Made by a program: the position numbers and the translations under genes. From positions 868,001 to 932,000 of the forward strand of contig NZ_CP073343.1 in assembly GCF_024397855.1 (NCBI RefSeq): 64,000 bases of DNA, written 5' to 3'. Within the stretch, counting starts at the first letter, position 1. Every line of letters starts with the position of its first letter. The notes under the pieces were generated by a model. The model had not been told where the DNA came from and searched no databases. It was given only the letters and a program-made list of their open reading frames with translations. The stretch is from Marinomonas rhizomae (lineage in GTDB: Bacteria > Pseudomonadota > Gammaproteobacteria > Pseudomonadales > Marinomonadaceae). Positions 17,596-27,262 of this stretch are shown here, one piece after another.

Positions 17596-18429
17596 ATGCA
17601 ATATTCTATTCTTATCACAGGTTGTTCGACGGGAATTGGACTGGAGGCAGCTAAAATGCTTCAAGAGCGTGATTTTCTCGTGGTAGCAAGTTGTCGTAAA
17701 CAAGAGGACGTGGAAGCATTACATGCTCAAGGCATCAAGCACGTTGTTCAGTTGGATTTAGCCAATTCGGCTTCGATAGAAAAAGGCTTGCAAGAAACAC
17801 TGGCGATTACCAATGGTCAGCTCTTTGCTTTGTTTAATAATGGCGCTTACGGCCAGCCGGGGGCCATTGAAGATTTGCCGGTTGATGCGTTAAGAGCACA
17901 GTTTGAGTGTAATTTCTTTGGTACTCATGAACTTACGATCAAAGTACTGAAAATCATGTTAGCTCAAGGTTACGGTCGTATTGTAAATAATAGCTCTGTG
18001 CTCGGCTTGGTTGCTGCGCCGTTCCGTGGTGCTTACAACGCCAGTAAATTTGCTTTAGAGGGCCTAACCGATACCTTACGCTTGGAGTTGTCGGATACGC
18101 CGATAAAAGTGAGTTTGATTGAACCTGGCCCCATTGAAAGTCGTTTCCGTGCGAATGCGTTGCTTGCTCTGCAAGACAATATCGATATGGAAAATAGCCG
18201 TCACCAAAAAGGTTATGCGGAAGCGATTGCGCGTTTGAGCAAAGAGGGAGCGACCTCATCGCAAACCTTGCCAGCCAGTGCAGTGGTTGAAAAATTGATT
18301 CATGCCTTGGAATCACCTCGTCCAAGAGCGCGTTATTACGTGACTATGCCAACATATGCGGCTGTCATTATGAAACGCGTATTACCAACTTGTTTGTTAG
18401 ATTGGGTCATGCGACGTCAGGGGGCGTAA
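17596..18429 (+). CDS. Short-chain dehydrogenase (YbbO-like)
   Basis: A 277-residue extended SDR. Cofactor motif TGCSTGIG (8-15), NNGAYG in place of NNAG, catalytic serine in NNSSVLG and YNASK active site. The R33-K34 pair after the second strand (VASCRKQ) suggests NADP(H). The C-terminal ~60 residues (PRARYYVTMPTYAAVIMKRVLPTCLLDWVMRRQ) are a hydrophobic extension typical of YbbO-type aldehyde reductases. It ends 11 bp from the convergent hydrolase gene. Substrate unknown. Confidence 0.88.
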   Translation: MQYSILITGCSTGIGLEAAKMLQERDFLVVASCRKQEDVEALHAQGIKHVVQLDLANSASIEKGLQETLAITNGQLFALFNNGAYGQPGAIEDLPVDALRAQFECNFFGTHELTIKVLKIMLAQGYGRIVNNSSVLGLVAAPFRGAYNASKFALEGLTDTLRLELSDTPIKVSLIEPGPIESRFRANALLALQDNIDMENSRHQKGYAEAIARLSKEGATSSQTLPASAVVEKLIHALESPRPRARYYVTMPTYAAVIMKRVLPTCLLDWVMRRQGA

Positions 18430-18440
18430 TGGCTATTTAG

Positions 18441-19454
18441 TTAGGCGTTTGCATCGAGTGTTTTTAACCATTCCGTCATGGCCGCTAAATAAGCATCGCG
18501 GGCGGTTTGGTGAGACAAATACAAGTCATGGAAACCTTGGGGAATAGCCACTTGCGTGAGGTTGGTGAAGGTCTTTTTGGCGGCTTGCTGCATGCTGTCG
18601 ACATCTAATACACCATCACCAAGCTGCACTTCTTTTACGGTGCGTTTTCCAATAGTACTGATTTCTGAACGGCACATCAGCGTTGGTATGCTGAGGCGCT
18701 GATTAGCAAGATTACGCTGCGCAACAATGACTTCTCTTAACCAATGGAAAGATAAATCAAAGCCATGCGAGGGCTTCCAATCCAAGCGGTAATCCCATTC
18801 ACCGTCGTATATTGTGTGCAGAGACTTTGAGTAAATATTGATTTTTTTTGCCCGCAAATAGGAAAACGGCAATAAAGAAACCAGAATTCGAACAGGCCAG
18901 CTAACAAAATTTAACACGGCTGGTGGAAAAGGCAGAGCAAGGAATGGACTGTTGAGCATGAGCCCAACCACGTCAGGAAAAGCCTTATTGTAATGGCTCT
19001 CTCGTTCTGGCAAGGCATAAGGTTGTGCTAAATAAGTTGATACCACTAAGCCGCCAGTGGAATGTCCGAGTATGACGACTTGATCTACCCCGTCTTGTTT
19101 CATGGTTGCTAAGGCAATGTCTAAATCTTGTCCGTATTGTTCAATAGACTCACACCAGTTTGGCGGTGTAGAAGGGCGGATAGAGCGGCCATAGCCTTGT
19201 AAGTCCAGGGCATAAAAGCGATAGCCCAAATTGATAAAATGCTCAGCCAAACCCGTTTGGAAAAAATAATCCGTGTAGCCATGTACGTATAAAATGGCTT
19301 TGGTTGCCGATGGGTTGCCAAGGTGATGAATGAGTGTGGTGTGGACTTGGGTTTTCGGTCCAGCAAAAGAAAAAGTGCGGGCACGAAAGTCGGCACCCAA
19401 TAGGTCTTCACATTCGTTTACTTGTTGCCAGTGTTGTCCTATTGGTGTGCTCAT
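18441..19454 (-). CDS. Alpha/beta hydrolase (serine aminopeptidase/lysophospholipase type)
   Basis: A 337-residue alpha/beta-hydrolase. The nucleophile elbow is GHSTGG, the oxyanion region follows AILYVHGYTDYF, and the catalytic histidine lies in IPQGFHDLYLS near the end. The lid region (FPPAVLNFVSWPVRILVSLLPFSYL) is hydrophobic, suggesting a lipid or ester substrate. No signal peptide. It follows the HlyU-family gene by 17 bp on the same strand, so it is probably its operon partner. Confidence 0.88.
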   Translation of the reverse strand: MSTPIGQHWQQVNECEDLLGADFRARTFSFAGPKTQVHTTLIHHLGNPSATKAILYVHGYTDYFFQTGLAEHFINLGYRFYALDLQGYGRSIRPSTPPNWCESIEQYGQDLDIALATMKQDGVDQVVILGHSTGGLVVSTYLAQPYALPERESHYNKAFPDVVGLMLNSPFLALPFPPAVLNFVSWPVRILVSLLPFSYLRAKKINIYSKSLHTIYDGEWDYRLDWKPSHGFDLSFHWLREVIVAQRNLANQRLSIPTLMCRSEISTIGKRTVKEVQLGDGVLDVDSMQQAAKKTFTNLTQVAIPQGFHDLYLSHQTARDAYLAAMTEWLKTLDANA

Positions 19455-19471
19455 TATACTTTTCCTTTGTA

Positions 19472-19759
19472 TTAGCCGAAAATATTGTCACCCAGTTGAT
19501 CAATGGTAAGCTTGGCTTTGCGCAAGGTTATTTCAATGCATTCGTCGCGGTTTGGCATTAAATCTGAGCGAATGAAATTGTGTGTTTTTTGCTCTTCGCC
19601 TTCACCTTTGGTAATGGTTGCAGCGACTCTGTATTGGCCACCATCTTTCATCGGTGCTGGTATAATTGAAAAGCCTTTGTGTTCTACGACGTCTTCTGTT
19701 TTTTCTGGTGCGCTTTCGCCACCAGCAAATAGCCCTTTAAGGCCAGATAAAATACCCAT
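19472..19759 (-). CDS. HlyU-family small protein
   Basis: A 95-residue protein matching the short Pfam family named for HlyU (GFSIIPAPMKDGGQYRVAATITK...HNFIRSDLMPNRDECIEITLRKAKLTIDQLGDNIF). The family name implies transcriptional activation, but no helix-turn-helix is visible, so the regulatory role is doubtful. It heads a probable two-gene operon with the alpha/beta hydrolase. Confidence 0.85.
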   Translation of the reverse strand: MGILSGLKGLFAGGESAPEKTEDVVEHKGFSIIPAPMKDGGQYRVAATITKGEGEEQKTHNFIRSDLMPNRDECIEITLRKAKLTIDQLGDNIFG

Positions 19760-19920
19760 TAATACATTCTCCTATACTTTTCTCTATTTTTCGGGGATTT
19801 ATTGTAATAGTCAAATACCGTCGTATTATTTAATTAAACCGATTACAGAATTACCACAGGATAATCCTTCTGTCGAAGTATAATAACTTTTTGGCATTTT
19901 CTTTTTCCTAGGATATTAGC

Positions 19921-20910
19921 TTGAAAAAAACGATGAGTACGATTAACCAAGTTGCAACCCTCGCGGGTGTGTCAAAAGCTACTGTTTCCCGAGTGTTAAG
20001 TGGCGTGGTTCCAGTTAAAGAAGAGACGAAATCTCGTGTATTAGAAGCGATTAAGACACTATCTTATAGCCCTAATCAGGCGGCTAGATCTCTTGCCAGT
20101 AATAAAACTTACACCATTGGTTTGGTGGCGTCTCGTATCGATACTGCCTACTACGGACCGGCAGCAAGTGGTGTTGAAAAGGCCCTGCGTGGTGGTGATC
20201 GTCATGTCATCATCGCCAGTGGCAATGGCTCGTTGGAGGGTGAGCGTGATGCGGTTGAGTTTTTGATTAAACGTCAAGTCGATGCATTAGTTATTATTAC
20301 TAATTTTTTATCAGAAGAGGAAATATCGCAGATTAATTTACGTTGCCCAGCTTTTGTTTTGAACCAGACCTTTCCCGGTGGCGATGATCATCATATTACT
20401 TTTGATAACTTTGCGGGTGGTGAAATGGCGACCCAATATCTTATTGATAAAGGTCACAAGAAAATTGCGACGGTTACTGGTCCACTTTGGAAGCATGATG
20501 CTTATCAGCGATATTTAGGTTGTCAAAAAGCTTTGCAAAACGCGGATTTAAATCTGTATTTTCAACTGGAAGGTAACTTTAGTGCAAGTTCCGGTATGGC
20601 TCATATGCAATCTATTTTAGAGCGTGAAGATAGGCCAACGGCAATCTTTTTTGCCAATGATATTATGGCGATGGGAGCGCTGCATGTATGCGCTGAGCAA
20701 GGTGTTAAGGTCCCGGAAGATATCGCAATCATAGGTTTTGATGACCTAGATATTTCTAAGTATTATTCCCCAAGTATTACCACCATAAAATTGCCGCTAT
20801 ACGATATGGCTGAAGCCACAGCATATCTGCTTTTAAACCGTGTTTATGATACTCAATTTCCTGTACAAACCCGGTTTTCCCCAGAGCTAATTGTTCGCCA
20901 ATCAGCTTAG
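19921..20910 (+). CDS. LacI-family repressor of the sugar cluster
   Basis: A 329-residue LacI/GalR regulator. The N-terminal helix-turn-helix is INQVATLAGVSKATVSRVLSG with the hinge AARSLASNKT; the rest is a periplasmic-binding-protein fold for an effector sugar. AGGA sits seven bases before the TTG at 19921, so I keep that rare start; ATG 19933 is the alternative. It precedes the ABC and catabolic genes in the same direction and a LacI-type operator overlaps their predicted start of transcription, so it is very likely their repressor. Confidence 0.92.
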   Translation: MKKTMSTINQVATLAGVSKATVSRVLSGVVPVKEETKSRVLEAIKTLSYSPNQAARSLASNKTYTIGLVASRIDTAYYGPAASGVEKALRGGDRHVIIASGNGSLEGERDAVEFLIKRQVDALVIITNFLSEEEISQINLRCPAFVLNQTFPGGDDHHITFDNFAGGEMATQYLIDKGHKKIATVTGPLWKHDAYQRYLGCQKALQNADLNLYFQLEGNFSASSGMAHMQSILEREDRPTAIFFANDIMAMGALHVCAEQGVKVPEDIAIIGFDDLDISKYYSPSITTIKLPLYDMAEATAYLLLNRVYDTQFPVQTRFSPELIVRQSA

Positions 20911-20951
20911 GCCAAACATTCCTACTATAAAAAACAAATAAGTAAAATGTA

Positions 20952-21000
20952 TTGACGGAGTCATATTATTGTCTAATATTTGTTCATGTAAGCGGTTTCA
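20952..21000 (+). promoter_or_regulatory. Promoter and LacI-type operator of the sugar operon
   Basis: A -35 TTGACG (20952-20957) and -10 TAATAT (20974-20979) are spaced by 16 bp, giving a start near 20986. TGTAAGCGGTTTCA at 20987-21000 is a pseudo-palindrome with the central CG typical of LacI/GalR operators. Repressor bound there would block the start site directly. Confidence 0.75.
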
Positions 21001-21080
21001 TTTCAAGTTTTACCGTTTTCAACTCAAGTTTTTCGTAAGGAAGTTTTGAGGACAAAAACCCAATAGAGGATAAAAATAAT

Positions 21081-22319
21081 ATGATGGGTAAAAAACTGTT
21101 TGCTGCCACAATAGGGGCAGGATTTATGAGTGCGTCGGTCCAAGCGGCCAATGTTGAAGTGATTCATTGGTGGACATCTGGCGGAGAACAAAAAGCCGTT
21201 ACTGTGTTGGCCGAGGAATTTAATAAACTGGGTAACGACAAGTGGGTGGACACCGCTGTCGCATTAGGCGAAAACGCGCGAGCACTTACTATGCAGCGCA
21301 TTCTAGGTGGTGATGCACCGGGCGCCGCACAATTCAATACCTCTCGTCAGTTCGAAGAACTGATTGAAGAAGGTCTTCTCCTAGATCTCACTCCGGTTGC
21401 TGAAAAAGAAGGTTGGACAAACTTTATTCGTCCTTCCAGTATCTTAAATCCTTGTATGAAAGATGGCGGTATTTATTGTGTCCCCGTCAATATTCACTCT
21501 AATCAATGGCTTTGGACGAATAAGAAAGTCTTTGCCGATGTTGGAGTGAAAGAACCTCATACATGGGAAGAGTTTTTGACTGTCGCGCCTAAAATTCGTG
21601 GTGCAGGGTATATTCCTTTGGCCTTTGGCGGGCAAGGTTGGCAGGAGCGCCATGTTTTTGATGTAGTGATGATTGGCGTGACAGATGAAAAATTCTGGAA
21701 CAGGGTATGGAAAGATAAGGACCCAAAGGCTGCTAGTAGCGATAAAATGCGTAAGGTGTTTGAAACTTTTGGTGCATTACGACAATTTATCGATGAGGGG
21801 GCGCCTGGTCGAAATTGGAATGATGCCACTAACATGGTTATCACTGGCAAAGCGGCTGCACAAGTAATGGGTGACTGGGCTCGTGGTGAGTTTGCCGCGG
21901 CAGGAAAAGTCGCCGAAGTCGATTACGGCTGTATTCCGGGACCCGCTAAACGACCTTCTCTTACCCTTGGGGGCGATGCATTCATCTTTCCTAAATCCTC
22001 AGATAAAGATCTTGAAGCGGCACAAATGAAGTTAGCTTCTATGATGTTGAGTCCAACTATTCAAGCAAAATTTAACAATACTAAAGGCTCTTTGCCAGTA
22101 CGTGCCGATGTTGACTTAAAAGTGGCGGATGCGTGTATGAAAAAAGGTCTTGCTTTGTTGGATGACCCCAAAGCGACTATTACACCTGCAAATAATTACA
22201 TTACGGAAGATACGAATGGGCAGGTTCAAGATTTAGTCTCTACTTTCTGGAACGAGCCAAGTATGTCTGTCGACAATGCACTTAGCATTTTCAAAGGCAT
22301 CATCGAAGACGCTGAGTAA
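21081..22319 (+). CDS. ABC sugar transporter, substrate-binding protein
   Basis: A 412-residue family 1 solute-binding protein (CUT1 class), exported by a signal peptide (MMGKKLFAATIGAGFMSASVQA). After cleavage it opens VEVIHWWTSGGEQKAV, typical of oligosaccharide and polyol binders. No lipobox cysteine is present, so it is free in the periplasm. It delivers substrate to the two permeases and ATPase that follow. The sugar cannot be named from sequence. Confidence 0.93.
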   Translation: MMGKKLFAATIGAGFMSASVQAANVEVIHWWTSGGEQKAVTVLAEEFNKLGNDKWVDTAVALGENARALTMQRILGGDAPGAAQFNTSRQFEELIEEGLLLDLTPVAEKEGWTNFIRPSSILNPCMKDGGIYCVPVNIHSNQWLWTNKKVFADVGVKEPHTWEEFLTVAPKIRGAGYIPLAFGGQGWQERHVFDVVMIGVTDEKFWNRVWKDKDPKAASSDKMRKVFETFGALRQFIDEGAPGRNWNDATNMVITGKAAAQVMGDWARGEFAAAGKVAEVDYGCIPGPAKRPSLTLGGDAFIFPKSSDKDLEAAQMKLASMMLSPTIQAKFNNTKGSLPVRADVDLKVADACMKKGLALLDDPKATITPANNYITEDTNGQVQDLVSTFWNEPSMSVDNALSIFKGIIEDAE

Positions 22320-22415
22320 CCTTCGATAATCAGAATAACCACCAGCTTTCTCTAGTATTTAGTGCTGAAGATGCAGTTCTGGCGGTCAATTCTTGCGTTT
22401 CAAAAGGAGTTTAAG

Positions 22416-23333
22416 ATGGAAGAGACTATGGCTAATACAGCAAAAGTATCTACCCCGCGACGTACGAAACGAATTCAAATTTCTTCGTTATTAGCAAGTG
22501 CGCCCATGGCGATTGTTGCAATTGGCGTATTTGTAGTTTGTGTCGGTTATTCGGTGATGCTTTCGTTCACGAAATCACGCTTGTTTCCAAACTTTAATTG
22601 GGTCGGACTAGACCAATATGAACGCCTCTGGGGAACGTCTCGGTGGGTGGTATCTGTCGAAAACTTATTTCTGTACGGAGTGCTATTTATTGCCTTGTGT
22701 TTAATCTCGGGCTTTTTTATGGCGGTGTTTCTTGATCAGAAAGTACGTTTTGAAAGTGGTTTTCGTACTCTATTTCTTTATCCCTATGCCATGTCCTTGG
22801 TTGTAACGGGTCTAGTTTGGCAGTGGATGATGGAACCTTCTTTGGGGATTCAAAATGTCGTTCAGCGTATGGGCTGGGAGTCTTTTGAGTTCGCCCCATT
22901 AGTCAGCTCAGAGTACGCAATTTATGGTGTATTAATCGCCGCCGTTTGGCAGTCGTCTGGGCTAGTTATGGCTTTGATGTTGGCAGGTTTACGAGGCATT
23001 GATGGCGAAATCTGGAAAGCGGCTCGTGTGGATGGTATTCCAACGTGGAGAACCTACCTCTTTATCGTTTTGCCAATGATGCGACCAGTGATGATTACCT
23101 CCGTCGTATTGCTAGCCGTTGGTGTCGTGCGAGTGTATGACCTGATTGTCGCGCAAACCGGTGGCGGCCCTGGTATGTCGACGGAAATGCCTGCGAAGTT
23201 CGTTATTGATCACATTACAGCCCGTGGCAATGTGGGCTTGGGGATGGCGGCGGCAACCATGATGTTGCTCCCTGTGCTCTTGGTGATTGGTCCCTGGATT
23301 TATCGCGAATATGTTCGTCCAGCCAAACATTAG
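22416..23333 (+). CDS. ABC sugar transporter permease 1
   Basis: About 305 aa with six predicted membrane segments, MalF-like class. The cytoplasmic EAA loop that contacts the ATPase is EIWKAARVDGIPTWRTYLFIVLPMM. I begin at ATG 22416 because AAGGAG lies six bases upstream; the upstream GTG at 22362 has no site. It is followed nine bases later by the second permease. Confidence 0.93.
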   Translation: MEETMANTAKVSTPRRTKRIQISSLLASAPMAIVAIGVFVVCVGYSVMLSFTKSRLFPNFNWVGLDQYERLWGTSRWVVSVENLFLYGVLFIALCLISGFFMAVFLDQKVRFESGFRTLFLYPYAMSLVVTGLVWQWMMEPSLGIQNVVQRMGWESFEFAPLVSSEYAIYGVLIAAVWQSSGLVMALMLAGLRGIDGEIWKAARVDGIPTWRTYLFIVLPMMRPVMITSVVLLAVGVVRVYDLIVAQTGGGPGMSTEMPAKFVIDHITARGNVGLGMAAATMMLLPVLLVIGPWIYREYVRPAKH

Positions 23334-23342
23334 GAGTCGATC

Positions 23343-24236
23343 ATGGAACAGATTCAATTAACTGGTCCACATGGGCCAAAACCGAAAAAAACCACAGTCT
23401 CACGGCTTGGCGTTTATGCATTTTTATTCAGTGCTGCCGTTTTCTTTTGTATTCCTTTGTACGTGATGTTGATTACATCGCTAAAAGGCATGCCTGAGAT
23501 TCGCTTAGGGGAGCTTTTTTCGTTACCTGGCGACCCAAGTTTTGCAGCCTGGGTAAAAGCCTGGAGTGAGGCGTGTTCTGGTGTGGAGTGTAATGGGATT
23601 CAAACAGGTTTTTGGAATTCAGTGAAGATCACCATTCCAAGCGTGGCCATATCTATCATCATAGGTTCGATCAATGGTTATGCTTTGTCATTCTGGCGTT
23701 TCAAGGGTTCTAATTTGTTGTTTGGTCTACTGCTGTTCGGGGCTTTTGTGCCTTTTCAAGTAGTGATCTTTCCGCTGATTATTTTCCTTCGCGAGATGGG
23801 GCTTTATGGTTCTTTAACTGGGATTATTTTGATTCACACCATCTTTGGTATGCCGATCATGACCTTGTTATTTCGCAATTATTTTTCATCATTACCCGAT
23901 GAATTATTTAAAGCTGCGCGAGTAGATGGCGCAAATTTTTGGCAGATCTTCTTTCAAATTATGATGCCGCTATCCATTCCAGTGACTGTGGTCGCGGTGA
24001 TCTTACAAACTACGGGAATTTGGAATGACTACTTATTGGGTTTGATTTTTGCTGGTCGAGAGAACTTACCAATGACCGTGCAGTTGAACAATATAGTGGC
24101 AACCACATTTGGTGTACGTGAATACAACGTGAATATGGCCGCAACAATTCTTACGGCGTTAGTTCCGTTGGCTATTTACTTGTTGTCTGGCAAATATTTT
24201 GTGCGTGGCATAGCGGCTGGCGCGGTGAAGGGGTAA
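23343..24236 (+). CDS. ABC sugar transporter permease 2
   Basis: A 297-residue MalG-like permease with about six membrane helices. Its EAA loop is ELFKAARVDGANFWQIFFQIMMPLS. It forms the transmembrane heterodimer with the preceding gene product. The ATPase gene starts four bases after its stop, indicating tight cotranscription. Confidence 0.94.
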   Translation: MEQIQLTGPHGPKPKKTTVSRLGVYAFLFSAAVFFCIPLYVMLITSLKGMPEIRLGELFSLPGDPSFAAWVKAWSEACSGVECNGIQTGFWNSVKITIPSVAISIIIGSINGYALSFWRFKGSNLLFGLLLFGAFVPFQVVIFPLIIFLREMGLYGSLTGIILIHTIFGMPIMTLLFRNYFSSLPDELFKAARVDGANFWQIFFQIMMPLSIPVTVVAVILQTTGIWNDYLLGLIFAGRENLPMTVQLNNIVATTFGVREYNVNMAATILTALVPLAIYLLSGKYFVRGIAAGAVKG

Positions 24237-24240
24237 GACT

Positions 24241-25314
24241 ATGAACAGTATATCTATTAAAGAATTGGATCTTAAGTATCAAGATGCCCATGTTTTAAAA
24301 CAGCTTAATCTTGATATTAAAAAAGGGGAGTTTTTGGTTCTGCTGGGCTCTTCAGGTTGTGGTAAATCGACTTTGCTTAATTGCATCGCTGGCTTATTGG
24401 ATATCTCTGCTGGGCAGATTTGGATCAATGATCGCAATGTGACTTGGGAAGAGCCTAAAGATCGCGGAATCGGTATGGTTTTTCAGTCTTATGCTTTGTA
24501 TCCGCAGATGACAGTGGAAAGGAATTTGTCTTTCGGTTTGAAGGTAAAAGGCATGCCAAAAGATGAGATCCGCGAGAGAGTCGACCGTGCTTCTAAAATT
24601 TTGCAAATAGAGCCGCTTCTGCATCGAAAACCGTCTGAATTGTCTGGTGGGCAGCGTCAGCGTGTGGCGATAGGTCGAGCTTTGGTACGAGATGTGGATG
24701 TCTTTTTATTCGATGAGCCTTTATCGAATTTGGACGCTAAATTACGGGCAGATTTGCGCGTAGAAATAAAGCGCCTGCATCAGCAATTAAAAAACACCAT
24801 GGTGTATGTGACTCATGACCAAGTGGAAGCGCTTACTTTGGCGGATCGAATTGCCATCATGAAGGACGGCGAAATCCAGCAATTGAGCACTCCAGCGGAT
24901 ATTTATCATAAACCCTGTAACCTGTTTGTCGCGCAATTTATTGGTTCGCCGAGCATGAATTTATTGGAAGGTCGTGTCGTTGGCGAAAACTTTGTTTATC
25001 AAGATTATCGCGTCAACTTAATGGGTTATGAGTTTATTAATCAAGGTGATCATGACGAGAACGCTTTTTTGGGAATTCGCCCTGAGCATTTGGCGCTTGG
25101 GCCTCGTGACGGCTATGTAAAATTGACCTCTGCCAAGATTGATATCTTAGAGCCAATGGGTGATGAAACCATTGTTTGGTTTGATTTTATGGGCCGTAAA
25201 TGGTCAGTAAAAGTTCATGGAGATCATCAGCTTAAATGGGATGAAGACGTCGATATTTATCTTGATCCGAAAAAAGCTCATCTCTTTTCGAAGCAAAGTG
25301 AAGTGCGGCTTTAA
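24241..25314 (+). CDS. ABC sugar transporter ATPase (UgpC/MsmK type)
   Basis: A 357-residue ATPase. Walker A GSSGCGKST at 36-44, signature LSGGQ at 134-138, Walker B VFLFDEP at 154-160, H-loop in VTHDQVEA. The C-terminal ~120 residues form the OB-fold regulatory domain of CUT1 ATPases (FLGIRPEHLALGP). It powers the two permeases encoded upstream. Confidence 0.96.
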   Translation: MNSISIKELDLKYQDAHVLKQLNLDIKKGEFLVLLGSSGCGKSTLLNCIAGLLDISAGQIWINDRNVTWEEPKDRGIGMVFQSYALYPQMTVERNLSFGLKVKGMPKDEIRERVDRASKILQIEPLLHRKPSELSGGQRQRVAIGRALVRDVDVFLFDEPLSNLDAKLRADLRVEIKRLHQQLKNTMVYVTHDQVEALTLADRIAIMKDGEIQQLSTPADIYHKPCNLFVAQFIGSPSMNLLEGRVVGENFVYQDYRVNLMGYEFINQGDHDENAFLGIRPEHLALGPRDGYVKLTSAKIDILEPMGDETIVWFDFMGRKWSVKVHGDHQLKWDEDVDIYLDPKKAHLFSKQSEVRL

Positions 25315-25352
25315 GCCAACAGTCATTGCAATAAAAATAAAAAGGAAACGAT

Positions 25353-26117
25353 ATGAACGAATTTTCATTTCAGCTTTATAGCGCCCGTAATACTAAATCT
25401 CTCGATGAAGTTTTTGCTCTTTTACACCAAGCTGGCTATCAGCAAGTGGAAGGTTATGGTGGTTTGTATGGTCAATTGGATGAGTTGAAAAGCTTATTAG
25501 AAAAACATCAATTGACTATGCCAACCGGGCATTTTGATTTAACCATGTTGGAAAACAATATTCAGCAGGCTTTGTATATTGCTAAGACGCTACATATGCA
25601 CACCATTATTTGTCCCTTTATTATGCCTGACCAGCGCCCAAATAGTGCACAAGGTTGGTTTGAATTCGGGCAGCGCTTAGAAGCTATTAGAGAAAAAACC
25701 ATCAATGCTGGCTTTGAATTTGGTTGGCACAATCATAATTTTGAGTTTGAACCGTTAGCCGATGGCTCTTTGCCAATGTCGTTGATTCTAGAAGGCGGCT
25801 CGAATATTAAATGGGAAATGGATGTGTCTTGGGTGGTCAGAGGAGGGCAGGATCCTGCTAAGTGGCTAACTATGTATCGTGACCGAATTTGTGCTGTGCA
25901 TTTAAAAGACATTGCACCCGAAGGTGAATGCCAAGATGAAGATGGCTGGGCAGATTTTACCCACGGAACGTTACCTTGGCGAGACTGGTGGCCAGTGGTG
26001 CGTTCAACGCCAGCCAATGCGTTTGTGATGGAGCATGATAACCCTAATGATTTATCGCGCTTTGCCAATCGAGCTCTAAAAGGGGCGCAGGCCTTAGCAA
26101 AAGGAGCAATAGTATGA
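25353..26117 (+). CDS. TIM-barrel sugar isomerase/epimerase 1
   Basis: A 254-residue AP-endonuclease-2-like barrel of the IolE/hydroxypyruvate isomerase superfamily. Likely metal-ligand strands include GWHNHNFEFEP, KWEMDVSWVVRGG, AVHLKDIAPEG and FVMEHDNP. The family isomerises, epimerises or eliminates on sugars and keto-sugars. AAGGAAA precedes the ATG. Its last four bases overlap the start of the next gene (ATGA), a sign of translational coupling. Confidence 0.88.
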   Translation: MNEFSFQLYSARNTKSLDEVFALLHQAGYQQVEGYGGLYGQLDELKSLLEKHQLTMPTGHFDLTMLENNIQQALYIAKTLHMHTIICPFIMPDQRPNSAQGWFEFGQRLEAIREKTINAGFEFGWHNHNFEFEPLADGSLPMSLILEGGSNIKWEMDVSWVVRGGQDPAKWLTMYRDRICAVHLKDIAPEGECQDEDGWADFTHGTLPWRDWWPVVRSTPANAFVMEHDNPNDLSRFANRALKGAQALAKGAIV

Positions 26118-27253
26118 AAACGATTTTGAATGTTGGGCTGATTGGTTGTGGCAATATTTCTGACAGCTATTTGTCTTTGGCGCCACAGTTTTGTGGTTTC
26201 AAAGTTTTAGCCTGTGCGGATTTAAACACTGAATTAGCGGTAACTAAAGCACAGAAGTATGGCATTGAATCGCGTACTGTAGATGAATTATTAGCCTCTC
26301 AAGATATTGATATTATTGTCAATTTAACGATTCCTGCTGCGCATTATGAAGTGAGTATGCAGGCTCTAGAAGCTGGCAAGCATGTTTACTCAGAAAAGCC
26401 TTTGGTTTTGAGCCTTGAAGAAGGTCAAAAAATGAAAGCGCTTTCACTGAAGAAAGGCCTCAAAGTCGGCAGTGCGCCAGACACCTTTATGGGTGGTTCG
26501 CATCAGTTTGCTCGGCACTTATTAGATAAAGGCGAGATTGGTGATGTGTATTCAGGCACTTGCCATGTGATGAGTGCTGGCATGGAAAGCTGGCATCCTA
26601 ATCCGGACTTTTTCTTTAAGGCTGGCGGTGGCCCTATTCTTGATTTAGGCCCGTATTACATTGCGAACTTGATCCAGCTATTAGGTCCTGTGGAGTCGGT
26701 GATTGCCAAAACGGCGATTCCGCGTAAACAACGTAAAATCACCAGCCAACCAAGGTCTGGCGAGATGATAGATGTAGAAACACCGACGACCATTCACGCT
26801 ATTTTAACGTTTGAAAATGGTGCAGTTATTACCTTGGGGGCTAGTTGGGACGTGCAAGCCCATCAACATTCCCATATGGAGTTATACGGTAGTAAAGGTT
26901 CTATGTATTTGCCTGATCCCAACTTTTTTGGCGGAAAAGTATCGCTGATTCAAGAGGGTCGTGAAACGCCTTTGAAAGTATGGGATCACCCATTTGGCGT
27001 GCCAAATCAAATTCATGGCGAGCTAGCAAAGGCTAATTATCGCACCGCAGGTTTGGCAGAAATGGTAATGGCGATCCATATGGGACGAGATCATATGTGT
27101 TCGCTGGACAGAGCTTTACATGGTGTGGAAGTAATGACGGCGATTTTGGCGTCTGGTGAGAGTGGACAATCCATCAAGATGACCACCCATTGTGATCGTC
27201 CCCGCGCGCTTGACCCTGAGGCAGCTAAAGCTTTGCTTGCTGCTTGTTTCTAG
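26114..27253 (+). CDS. Gfo/Idh/MocA-family dehydrogenase 1
   Basis: A 379-residue NAD(P)-dependent sugar dehydrogenase. The N-terminal Rossmann domain opens NVGLIGCGNISDSYL; the conserved EKPL motif (HVYSEKPLVL) carries the catalytic lysine; the C-terminal alpha/beta domain includes GGGPILDLGPYYIANLIQLLG. It is predicted to oxidise a hydroxyl of the imported sugar or glycoside. It is coupled to the preceding isomerase. Confidence 0.9.
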   Translation: MKTILNVGLIGCGNISDSYLSLAPQFCGFKVLACADLNTELAVTKAQKYGIESRTVDELLASQDIDIIVNLTIPAAHYEVSMQALEAGKHVYSEKPLVLSLEEGQKMKALSLKKGLKVGSAPDTFMGGSHQFARHLLDKGEIGDVYSGTCHVMSAGMESWHPNPDFFFKAGGGPILDLGPYYIANLIQLLGPVESVIAKTAIPRKQRKITSQPRSGEMIDVETPTTIHAILTFENGAVITLGASWDVQAHQHSHMELYGSKGSMYLPDPNFFGGKVSLIQEGRETPLKVWDHPFGVPNQIHGELAKANYRTAGLAEMVMAIHMGRDHMCSLDRALHGVEVMTAILASGESGQSIKMTTHCDRPRALDPEAAKALLAACF

Positions 27254-27262
27254 GAGGAAATT

